Shown here one piece after another: positions 57,095 through 64,000 of a DNA stretch of 64,000 bases. The DNA lies in NCBI RefSeq assembly GCF_021864465.1, contig NZ_JAKKUV010000001.1, positions 297,395 through 361,394 on the forward strand. The letters are read 5' to 3'. The position numbers and the translations under genes are program-made. Under the pieces are notes generated by a model. That model had not been told where the DNA came from. It ran no database searches and saw nothing but the letters and a program-made list of their open reading frames with translations. Within the stretch, counting starts at the first letter, position 1. Every line of letters begins with the position of its first letter. Origin of the DNA: Hyphobacterium sp. SN044. GTDB taxonomy: Bacteria; Pseudomonadota; Alphaproteobacteria; Caulobacterales; Maricaulaceae.

Positions 57095-58744
57095 CTATTC
57101 GCCGCGCATCTCCTCGCGAAGGACACGGTAAGGCGTGCCGACCGAGAATTCCGGCCAGTCGTCATTCTCCGCAAGGGTGAAGCCCGCCTCGAAATAGATG
57201 CGCGCATCGCCCTCGATACCGCCCATCCGCCAGACCTCGGCATCATATTCGTCGGCGGCGTGGTGATAGCCGTTCTGCATGTAGTTCGCGAATTGCGGAA
57301 GGATCGTATCATCCGCCGCGATCTGGGCTTCGTCCGGAGCGCCAACGGCATAGATGCCGGGAATGCCCGCCTTGATGAAGGGCCAGTGATCGGAGCGGTA
57401 GAAGCCGCCAGCCTGCGGATTGCTGTCCTCGATAAGCGTGCGGCCGAGGCGGTTCGCCGCCGCACCGATATAGTTTTCCAGCTCGCTCGTCCCGAGGCCC
57501 GGCACCACCATCGCATTCCATTGGTCAGCGAACGGGAAGTGCGCGTCCATGTTGAATACGCCCGCAATGTTCGCCGGCTCGCAGAGCGGATTGGCGACGA
57601 AGTGCTTGGCCCCGTAGAGGCCACGTTCCTCTGCCGCCGTGGCGAAGAACAGGACCGATCGGCGCGGCGCATCCATCTCGGCAAAGGCCCGCGCCACTGC
57701 CATCAGCATCGCCGTGCCCGACGCGTTATCGAGGGCTCCATTGTAGACCGGATCGCCTTCCGGTGCTTCCGGATTGGTCCCCATATGATCCCAGTGCGCG
57801 GTGTAGATCACGCATTCGTCAGGGGCTTCGCGGCCTTCGATCCGGCCGATCACATTGTTGGTCTCGGTCACGTCGACCACGCCGCGCAGACTGCCGCTGG
57901 CGCGCAGCGTCGTTTCGATCGCGCGGAAGCCCGGTTCGGCCGCGGCTCTGTAGGTGGCGTCGAAATCGACACCGGCCGCGTCGAACAGGCGCCGTGCCGC
58001 GGGCTCGGACATGTGCACCACCATTTCGAGATGCGTGTCGTCGCTCTCGGCCAGGAAGTATTGCTCGTTTCCGCCGCCGCCCGCGGCCATCGTGGCCCAG
58101 GGGTAGCCGGCGCTGGCATCGGTGTGGATCACGATGGCGGCCGCCCCGCCGCGCGCGGAAATCGCATCATATTTGGTGCCGAGCAGACCGTGGACCGACA
58201 GGGCGCTGCCGCCAAAGCGGCTCTCGTCGTTTGTGGCGGTCCCGGGATCGCCGCGGAATACGATGACGGTCGCACCATCCAGGTCGACCCCCTGATAATC
58301 GTGCCAGCCCTCCTCGGCGGCATCGATTCCAAACCCGCCAATCACGACACGGCTGAGATCGAGGTCGATCGCTGCGGAAGGACGCCCGGCAAACGTCACA
58401 TAGTCGTCGCGCACGGCCAGTTCGACTTCGCCCGACGGCCCGCTGATCGAAAAGCGGCCAAGCCCCTCGCGTTGATAGTGCGCCAGACCGAAGGGCTGGA
58501 AGTAGCGGCCATCATTGGCCGGTTCGATACCGGCTTCGCGGAAAGCGTCCGCAATGTGATTGATCGTCAGCCGCTCACCGTTGCCGCCCGGACCCCGGCC
58601 TTCGAAACCGTCGCTGGCGAGAATGGCGATATCGGCGGCGATCGCCTCGCCGGTAATGGTCTCGTAGGCGGCGTCGAAATCTGACCCGGAGGCTGCAGGC
58701 GAGCACGCGGCGAGGACGAGAGGCAGGACAAGGCGGCGCTTCAT
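57095..58744 (-). CDS. M28 family metallopeptidase lipoprotein coupled to an ArsR regulator
   Basis: The 549-residue predicted aminopeptidase has a lipobox (LVLAAC, Cys14) and a PA-like insert (about 120-230). The M28 core carries YTAHWDHMG, GALDNASGTA, AAEERGLYGAKHF, FNMDAHFP and YRSDHWPFIKAGIPG. Its start overlaps the stop of the ArsR-type gene by four bases, so the regulator is translated first in one operon. The overall layout resembles the M28 lipoprotein at 48395, though the sequences differ widely. Confidence 0.92.
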   Translation of the reverse strand: MKRRLVLPLVLAACSPAASGSDFDAAYETITGEAIAADIAILASDGFEGRGPGGNGERLTINHIADAFREAGIEPANDGRYFQPFGLAHYQREGLGRFSISGPSGEVELAVRDDYVTFAGRPSAAIDLDLSRVVIGGFGIDAAEEGWHDYQGVDLDGATVIVFRGDPGTATNDESRFGGSALSVHGLLGTKYDAISARGGAAAIVIHTDASAGYPWATMAAGGGGNEQYFLAESDDTHLEMVVHMSEPAARRLFDAAGVDFDATYRAAAEPGFRAIETTLRASGSLRGVVDVTETNNVIGRIEGREAPDECVIYTAHWDHMGTNPEAPEGDPVYNGALDNASGTAMLMAVARAFAEMDAPRRSVLFFATAAEERGLYGAKHFVANPLCEPANIAGVFNMDAHFPFADQWNAMVVPGLGTSELENYIGAAANRLGRTLIEDSNPQAGGFYRSDHWPFIKAGIPGIYAVGAPDEAQIAADDTILPQFANYMQNGYHHAADEYDAEVWRMGGIEGDARIYFEAGFTLAENDDWPEFSVGTPYRVLREEMRGE

Positions 58745-59385
58745 GCGTCGTCTCCTTCATGGGTTTGACATTCGGGATCGGGCAGGGGGGCCATCGACCA
58801 GGCAAGCGAGACCGGCGGTCCGCCCTCGTCGCCGGCCTGCCACATCAGCTCGGCAATGGCCCAGAGATGGTCGTTGATCGCGGCAAGCGTTTCGGCGTTC
58901 GGCCGTGCGGCGAGTCGGAAAAAGCCGAGATTGCGCTGCGGCCCGTCGGTCTGGGCCGATCCCATGTCGAGCCCCGCGGCAAAATCCCGGTCGGCCTGGC
59001 GCAGCGTGGCCGTGACGCAGCCGAGAACGCGCGGCGCCAGTTCCGGCGTGTTCAGCGCCCCCATCAGGCGCATTTTCGGTGCCGGCGTGCGGTAGAGAAT
59101 CTGCGGCTTCTTGGCGCCGGGCAGGGTGCGCTTGCCCGCCTCCAGCACCAGGCCGCAACGCGTCAGTTTCGCGAGGTGGTGATAGACGGCGGTGGGTTTG
59201 AGGCTGATCGCGCGGGCGATCTCCTCCGCGCTCATCGGCCCGTCGACGGCTAGCCGGTCGATCAGTGTCATCCGCACGGCGGATGACAGGCAGTCGATCT
59301 GGTCTTCGCGCAGGATCCAGTATTGATCCGCCTCGTCAGTGCCGGTGCGGGCGGGGTGCCGTGGGGCTGTTCTGATCTCGGTCAT
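58741..59385 (-). CDS. ArsR-family winged-helix regulator
   Basis: The 214-residue protein has a winged helix-turn-helix near the N-terminus (SSAVRMTLIDRLAVDGPMSAEEIARAISLKPTAVYHHLAKLTRCGLV). It has a longer C-terminal domain than classical ArsR, without an obvious metal-binding Cys cluster. That points to a ligand-binding or PadR/ArsR-like class rather than a metal sensor. It is the first gene of an operon with an M28 peptidase, overlapping by four bases. The AT-rich 150-base upstream region carries repeated AATCAAAAAATC- and AATTAAAAATCT-like boxes (about 59398-59432), possible operator sites. Confidence 0.85.
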   Translation of the reverse strand: MTEIRTAPRHPARTGTDEADQYWILREDQIDCLSSAVRMTLIDRLAVDGPMSAEEIARAISLKPTAVYHHLAKLTRCGLVLEAGKRTLPGAKKPQILYRTPAPKMRLMGALNTPELAPRVLGCVTATLRQADRDFAAGLDMGSAQTDGPQRNLGFFRLAARPNAETLAAINDHLWAIAELMWQAGDEGGPPVSLAWSMAPLPDPECQTHEGDDA

Positions 59386-59535
59386 GCCCGAACGAATAAT
59401 CAAAAAATCGAGAAATACTGAATTAAAAATCTGAAACGCTGCGGCAATCCGTCCGCGCGTTCTGCAATCGGGCGTGGAAAGCAGCGCGCCTTCGGCTAGG
59501 CGCGGCGGCGTTTTGCGGTAAGAGTCCGGATCAGT

Positions 59536-59622
59536 GCGGGCGTGGCGGAATTGGTAGACGCAAGGGACTTAAAATCCCTCGGCCGCAAGGTCATGCCGGT
59601 TCGATCCCGGCCGCCCGCACCA
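59536..59622 (+). tRNA. tRNA-Leu (anticodon UAA), with encoded CCA
   Basis: The acceptor stem GCGGGCG (59536-59542) pairs with CGCCCGC (59612-59618), followed by discriminator A and CCA. The anticodon arm AGGGA-CTTAAAA-TCCCT has TAA in the loop. A long variable arm (CGGCCGCAAGGTCATG) shows a class II tRNA, and TTCGATCCC is the T loop. These together specify leucine with UAA. Confidence 0.97.
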
Positions 59623-59628
59623 GCCTAC

Positions 59629-59649
59629 CCCCGGACTTGATCCGGGGTT
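59629..59649 (+). terminator. Hairpin after tRNA-Leu
   Basis: CCCCGGA (59629-59635) pairs with TCCGGGG (59641-59647) over CTTGA, followed by TT. This short hairpin sequence is recurrent in alphaproteobacterial intergenic DNA and may end tRNA transcription. Confidence 0.55.
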
Positions 59650-59757
59650 CGGCTGGGCGAGCCGCCAACGTTTTCGCGAGCTTCGACTGGCACTGACCTC
59701 GCGACCCGGTCAATTCGCCCCACTGGCGCGCGTCACCCATTCCGCTAACGTGACGCC

Positions 59758-60891
59758 ATGCGTCCCTACATCTTCTCCTTCCGCCTTTCCGGAATAACGA
59801 TCCGGGCCGAGCCGTCCTGGCTCTTCCTGGTGCTGCTGGTCGCCTGGTCGTTGGCGGCAGGCTTCTTTCCCGACGCTGCGGCGGGCCTGTCGACGCCCAC
59901 CTACATCGTCATGGCGGTGGCGTCGGCGCTGGGCCTGACGGTCTCGGTGCTGCTGCACGAATTGTCCCACACCTTCGTCGGGCGCGCCTTCGGCCTGCCG
60001 ATCCGCAATGTGACGCTGTTCATCCTCGGCGGCGCGGCGGAGCTGGAAGAAGAGCCGGACCGCGCCCTTGTCGAACTCGTGATGGCAATCGCCGGCCCGG
60101 CGATGAGCGTGCTTCTGGGCTTCGTCTTCCTGGCCCTGTCGCCGGCGCTGGGCGCGGCGGGGGCCGGCATCGCCGTGACGGCGGTGGTCGACTATCTCGC
60201 CCTGATCAATTTCGTTCTCGCCATCTTCAACATGATCCCGGCTTTCCCGCTTGATGGCGGCCGCGTCTTCCGCGCCATCGCCTGGCTGGTCACTGGCAAC
60301 CGGCTGACCGCGACGCGCCTCGCCAGCTATCTGGGTGAGGGGTTCGCCTGGGTCCTGATCCTCGCCGGGGCAGCCTTCGCCCTGTTCGCCGGGATGGCCG
60401 GTGCGATCTGGTGGGTGCTGATCGGCCTCTTCCTCAACTCCGCCGCGCGCGCCTCGCGCTTCGAGGGCGAAGCCCGGGTGGCGCTGTCGGGCGTGACGGC
60501 GGGAGATTTGATCGCGCCCGGCACAGAGACAGCCGAGCCGGAGATGAGCGTGCGCCGCTTCATCGACGAGCGGCTGGTGCGCCACCATTCCGATTGGCTT
60601 CCCGTGGTCGATGCAGAGGGCCGCATCGTCGGCGGGGCAGGCGTGAACCAAGCGCGCGCCGTGCCCGCGGCCGACCGCGCCGCCATGCCGGTCTCGCATA
60701 TCGCCGTGAAGCCCGAGACGGGGGCGCTGGCCGGCGCGGAGGAACGCGCCGACCATGCCTTCATGCGGATGCGGCGAAACGGCCTGCCCCGCCTTTATGT
60801 GACGCGGGACGGCCGCTTCGCCGGGGTGCTGACCCTTGCCGACCTGTCCGAATTCGTCCGCCTGAAGGCGCTGTTCGACCGGGTCGGCTGA
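59758..60891 (+). CDS. M50 site-2 protease-like membrane metallopeptidase with CBS-like domain
   Basis: The 377-residue protein has about six membrane segments, the zinc motif HELSH (His67, Glu68, His71) and the third-ligand motif NMIPAFPLDGGR (Asp166). This is the class of intramembrane peptidase whose C-terminal part is cytoplasmic and CBS-like (LPVVDAEGRIVGGAG, LPRLYVTRDGRFAGVLTLADL). Family members cleave membrane-bound regulators. The target is unknown, and no partner anti-sigma gene is adjacent. Confidence 0.88.
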   Translation: MRPYIFSFRLSGITIRAEPSWLFLVLLVAWSLAAGFFPDAAAGLSTPTYIVMAVASALGLTVSVLLHELSHTFVGRAFGLPIRNVTLFILGGAAELEEEPDRALVELVMAIAGPAMSVLLGFVFLALSPALGAAGAGIAVTAVVDYLALINFVLAIFNMIPAFPLDGGRVFRAIAWLVTGNRLTATRLASYLGEGFAWVLILAGAAFALFAGMAGAIWWVLIGLFLNSAARASRFEGEARVALSGVTAGDLIAPGTETAEPEMSVRRFIDERLVRHHSDWLPVVDAEGRIVGGAGVNQARAVPAADRAAMPVSHIAVKPETGALAGAEERADHAFMRMRRNGLPRLYVTRDGRFAGVLTLADLSEFVRLKALFDRVG

Positions 60892-60894
60892 TCG

Positions 60895-62985
60895 TCATCC
60901 CCGCCAGCTGAGGCGCAGGCCGAAACCGCGGCCCGCGCCGGGCAGGCGCTGGCCCAGGCCGACATCACCGGAGGCGTTGCGGTTGTATCCGGACAGATGC
61001 TCCTCATACGCGGCGTCGAGGAGATTGGTCACGCTGGCCGACAGGCGTACCTGATCGGTCACATCCCAGCCCGCATGCAGGTTGAGAAGGCCGTAGCCGT
61101 CCGTCGGGGCTTCGGAATTGGTCAGCGAGACATCGTCCTGCTTGGCCACGCCGACGCCCTCTGCGGTCACGAACCAGTCCCCGGCCTCGCGCGTCACGGC
61201 GAGGGTGAGGGAGGGCTGCGCCACCCGGTAGAGATTGTCGTCGATATCGCAGCGTTCCCCGCGCACGACGCTCGCTACCCCGTCGACCCGCCAGACCGGT
61301 GAGAGCCGGTATCCGAAGTCGAGATCGACGCCGTAAAGCCGCGCATCGACATTGGCGAAACGCAGCGGCGTCGGGTCGCCATTCATCGAGGCCACCATCT
61401 CCACCGGCGTGTCGATCACGCCAACCGTGGCGTCGAACGGCACACCCTGGATGTAGTCGTCGACCTGCCGGAAGAAGACGGTCGGGCGCAGGTAGAAATT
61501 ATCGCCCGCAATGTCGAACCCGGTCTCGACGATCCATGCCGTTTCGGGGCGCAACGCCCGGTCGCCGACATAGACATTACCGTCGGCCAGACCGCTGCTC
61601 GCCTCGGTCGGCAGCCAGGCGAAGCGCTCGACATAGCCGGGCGCCCGCGTCTTGCGCGCCAGCGTGACCCGCCAGGTGACGGCCTCGTTCAACGGCCGCC
61701 AGGCGCGAAGTGCCGCGTCGACCGCGGTGTCGTCCAGATCGCGCGGCCCGGCATTGAACGCCGCCGCCAGCATGCCCGGCATGGCCGGCACGGCGGGGCC
61801 GACGCTGGACAGTCCGGCGACCGCCTCGTGCCAGTCGGCGCGAAGCCCGGCCTCGACCGTCCAGCCCAGCGCCGGGCCTTCCCATTCGGCGAAGACGCCG
61901 GTGCGGTTCATCTCCGTGCCGTTCACCGTTTCGATGAAGAAGTTCGCATTGTTCGGATTGGTGATCCGCACATCATGCGTGTCTTCGGTCCGGTCCAGAC
62001 CGGCGCTGATCGTGCCGCCGGCCAGCGGATGCGACAGCCGCAGGTCGATGGAGCGGGATTCGCTGGAGGCGAAGGTCTCGCGCCACATCATCATGTTCGC
62101 CGGGGCCGGCCGCAGCGTGAAATTGTTCATCGCGTGATCGACGTCCGCGCCCGACAGCGTCAGAGAGATCTCCGTCTCGCCGAACCGGCCGCGCCAGCCG
62201 GCGCGGGCGATGTCGGTGTTGAAATAGCGGATATCCATCGCGAAGGGCGGATTGCCGGTCTGGCCGGTTTCCTGCCGCCTTGCATCGAGGAAGAATTCGC
62301 TCGACCCGATCCGCGCACCGGCGCCGACGCCCCAGACGCTGCGCTCATGTTCCGTCCCGCCGACAATGCCTCCGGGGAAAGACAGGTCGCCGCCTTCCTC
62401 GCGCGAAGCGAGCAGGTGAAAGCGCAGCGTGTCGTTCGAGACTGCGGCGAGCCCGCCCGCCATCCAGGACTCATCGGCGGAATTTCCGCCCGCCATCACA
62501 TCCCGGTGCGGCGTGAAGCCGGGGCCTGAGGTGAAGTCGCTCGACTTCAGAACGGCATCGAGACCGCCGGCGAGGCCGGGGCCGGCCGACACCGGCGAAA
62601 CGCCGCGGTCGAGTTCGATCGCCGCGACGAGCGGCATCGGCGCGTAGTGCAGCGGCGGGTCCATCAGGTTCGGGCCGCCGGAGGCAAAACGCTGACCGTC
62701 GACGCGGATATTGAGCCGCGGGCCGAACAGGCCGCGATACTGCACCTGGCCCGAGAGGCCGCCATTGTCGATCAGGGCCGCGCCAGGCAGGCGCGCGGCC
62801 AGCGCGGCGGCATCGGGGCCGGCAGCGGGTTCCGCGCCCGGGTCGAGCGTGTCGGTCCCGGTGGAAAGGCGCTGACCGGTAACGACGATCACGTCGGTCA
62901 AAGGATTGGTTTCCTGCGCAAGGGCAGAGGCGGAGAGCGCGGTCAGCGCGAGGGCGCTGACCGACAGGCAATGAAGGCGGGTCAT
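60895..62985 (-). CDS. TonB-dependent outer-membrane receptor
   Basis: The 696-residue receptor has a signal peptide, a TonB-box region (DVIVVTGQRLS), the plug domain (LPGAALIDNGGLSGQVQYRGLFGPRLNIRVDGQRF), and a 22-strand-type barrel ending GFGLRLSWRG with a terminal aromatic. I start at MTRLHCLSV because GGAGGAC lies seven bases upstream. The DUF2946-like gene 67 bases upstream on the same strand suggests a copper or other metal ligand, since that combination is seen with copper receptors. Ligand choice is inference. Confidence 0.85.
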   Translation of the reverse strand: MTRLHCLSVSALALTALSASALAQETNPLTDVIVVTGQRLSTGTDTLDPGAEPAAGPDAAALAARLPGAALIDNGGLSGQVQYRGLFGPRLNIRVDGQRFASGGPNLMDPPLHYAPMPLVAAIELDRGVSPVSAGPGLAGGLDAVLKSSDFTSGPGFTPHRDVMAGGNSADESWMAGGLAAVSNDTLRFHLLASREEGGDLSFPGGIVGGTEHERSVWGVGAGARIGSSEFFLDARRQETGQTGNPPFAMDIRYFNTDIARAGWRGRFGETEISLTLSGADVDHAMNNFTLRPAPANMMMWRETFASSESRSIDLRLSHPLAGGTISAGLDRTEDTHDVRITNPNNANFFIETVNGTEMNRTGVFAEWEGPALGWTVEAGLRADWHEAVAGLSSVGPAVPAMPGMLAAAFNAGPRDLDDTAVDAALRAWRPLNEAVTWRVTLARKTRAPGYVERFAWLPTEASSGLADGNVYVGDRALRPETAWIVETGFDIAGDNFYLRPTVFFRQVDDYIQGVPFDATVGVIDTPVEMVASMNGDPTPLRFANVDARLYGVDLDFGYRLSPVWRVDGVASVVRGERCDIDDNLYRVAQPSLTLAVTREAGDWFVTAEGVGVAKQDDVSLTNSEAPTDGYGLLNLHAGWDVTDQVRLSASVTNLLDAAYEEHLSGYNRNASGDVGLGQRLPGAGRGFGLRLSWRG

Positions 62986-63052
62986 GGATATGTCCTCCAT
63001 CCCGGCGCGCCGCGGCGCGTCCGGACATGTGATCTGAAACGGTGAATGGGGT

Positions 63053-63454
63053 TCAGATCAGGCGCGGAGGATCGCGGTTGCCCGCGGGGCGCAGGCGGAT
63101 CGTGTCCGGCGCGGCCGGCTGCGGAATGGCGGGACTCGCCGATCCGGAAACGGCAGGCAGCGGCAGAACGCTTGCGTCGGTGGTGAGGACCGGCGTTGTT
63201 CCGGCGGAAAAGGCGCAGGGCGCGCCGTCCCGGTCATGGTTCGGCGCATTCGGCGTACGGGTTTCGCCGGTTTCCAGATTGATCTCGAGGAAGGTCGGCT
63301 CGATCCCCGAGCAGATCCGCACCGACAGCCAGCCACCGTCCGTGGACGGCATATAGCCGTCGGGCGTCAGCGCGCGCGTTCCCGTGCCCAGAAGGGCAAG
63401 CACCAGGAAAAGCGGTGCCAGCGGGGCGCGCAGATTGGCGAACGAGCGGTTCAT
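63053..63454 (-). CDS. DUF2946-like small membrane-anchored protein
   Basis: The 133-residue product has one N-terminal hydrophobic segment (about residues 10-28) and the phrase LTPDGYMPSTDGGWLSVRICSG, then a Cys in APCAF. This is the shape of DUF2946 proteins found with copper genes; the usual CPFC motif is not complete here. It has a Pro/Ala-rich tail. It lies just before the TonB receptor on the same strand, so the two are probably in one operon. Confidence 0.65.
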   Translation of the reverse strand: MNRSFANLRAPLAPLFLVLALLGTGTRALTPDGYMPSTDGGWLSVRICSGIEPTFLEINLETGETRTPNAPNHDRDGAPCAFSAGTTPVLTTDASVLPLPAVSGSASPAIPQPAAPDTIRLRPAGNRDPPRLI

Positions 63455-63549
63455 CCAGCCCGGTTAGCACCGGCGCGGCACTCGGCCCATGCGGCAATGG
63501 AGCGCGCAATGCTGTGGCGCGGACCCGGGCGCAGCGCTAGCCTCCCGAT

Positions 63550-64000
63550 ATGCCCCATCGCGCCATCCATACCCGCTTCATCGAGACCGCCGCGCCGCTG
63601 AGCGCGGACCTGGCGCGGGCGATCGAGCGGGCCGGGCCGCTGGTACTGCCGAACCGGGCCGATCTGCCGCTGGCGGAATATCTCTGCCGCGCCATCGCCG
63701 GGCAGCAGCTGTCCGTGAAGGCGGCGCGGACGATCTGGGGCCGGGTCGAGGCGAGCGCGGAGGGCCGCCCGCTGCTGGGTCATTTCCACGAGGGCAATGC
63801 CGAGCTTTTGCGAACGTGCGGCCTGTCCGGCGCCAAGACGAAATCGATGATCGCCATCGCCGCTGCGGCCCGGGACGGCGCTCTGGACGCCGAGGAGATG
63901 CGCGGCCTGACCACGCCGGAACGCGCCGCGCGCCTGACCGCCATCTGGGGTGTCGGGCAGTGGACGGCGGACATGCTGAACATCTTCTGGTTCGGCGATC
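63550..64000 (+). CDS. DNA-3-methyladenine glycosylase, AlkA type (5' part, runs off the window)
   Basis: This HhH-GPD enzyme removes alkylated bases. The first 150 residues are present and no stop is reached. Visible signatures are LAEYLCRAIAGQQLSVKAARTIWGRV and the helix-hairpin-helix LTAIWGVGQWTADMLNIFWFGD. The catalytic Asp of the family should lie just beyond the window edge. The ATG at 63550 opens the only long rightward frame here, diverging from the DUF2946-like gene. Confidence 0.87.
   Translation, partial: MPHRAIHTRFIETAAPLSADLARAIERAGPLVLPNRADLPLAEYLCRAIAGQQLSVKAARTIWGRVEASAEGRPLLGHFHEGNAELLRTCGLSGAKTKSMIAIAAAARDGALDAEEMRGLTTPERAARLTAIWGVGQWTADMLNIFWFGD

Overview
The window is one contiguous piece of a GC-rich alphaproteobacterial chromosome. 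Gene order points to the Caulobacterales/Maricaulales side of the class, and a stalked or dimorphic marine genus close to Maricaulis is my best guess. The main reasons are flhB followed directly by a CckA-type hybrid kinase and then recA and alaS, a perfect CtrA box (TTAA-N7-TTAA) between fliO and flgB, an alphaproteobacterial SOS box (GTTC-N7-GTTC) before recA, and many secreted metallopeptidases and TonB-related proteins.

Region 1 (1-20613) is flagellar. flgF-flgG-flgA-flgH run leftwards from a near-consensus sigma-54 promoter. fliL-fliM-(DUF6468)-motE-(large TPR protein) run rightwards as overlapping genes. fliO-fliP and flgB-flgC-fliE diverge from the CtrA box. Two tandem DUF885 lipoproteins separate these from fliQ-fliR-flhB-cckA, so the flagellar export gate and the upstream kinase of CtrA share a transcription unit.

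Region 2 (20614-33007) is housekeeping: recA, alaS, icd, trmJ, queD, rpsD and a bolA-aldo/keto reductase-grxD operon, with several small secreted or membrane proteins between them.

Region 3 (33095-44706) is a purine cluster on the minus strand (purC-purS-purQ-purL, with purB further on and the DUF1476 gene beside purC). It is interrupted by accessory genes: a parDE toxin-antitoxin pair and a small secreted protein inside the pur run, an M28 peptidase between purL and bolA, and a peptidoglycan pair (M15-type peptidase plus L,D-transpeptidase) before purB.

Region 4 (44707-64000) has threonine synthase, radC, map, three large secreted peptidases (two M28, one S8), a VWA-domain protein with a polyproline tract and a TonB-receptor-like motif, an ArsR-type regulator coupled to an M28 peptidase, tRNA-Leu(UAA), an M50 site-2 protease, a TonB-dependent receptor with a DUF2946-like partner (possibly copper uptake), and the start of an AlkA-type DNA glycosylase.

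A family of GC-rich palindromic intergenic repeats occurs at four places. Two of them (34100-34240 and 44829-44957) are near-identical copies in opposite orientation. I found no rRNA, CRISPR array, complete insertion sequence or prophage, and no gene cluster that I can defend as a wholly new system. The best leads are the VWA protein with a receptor-like motif, the insertions in the pur cluster, and the repeat family.
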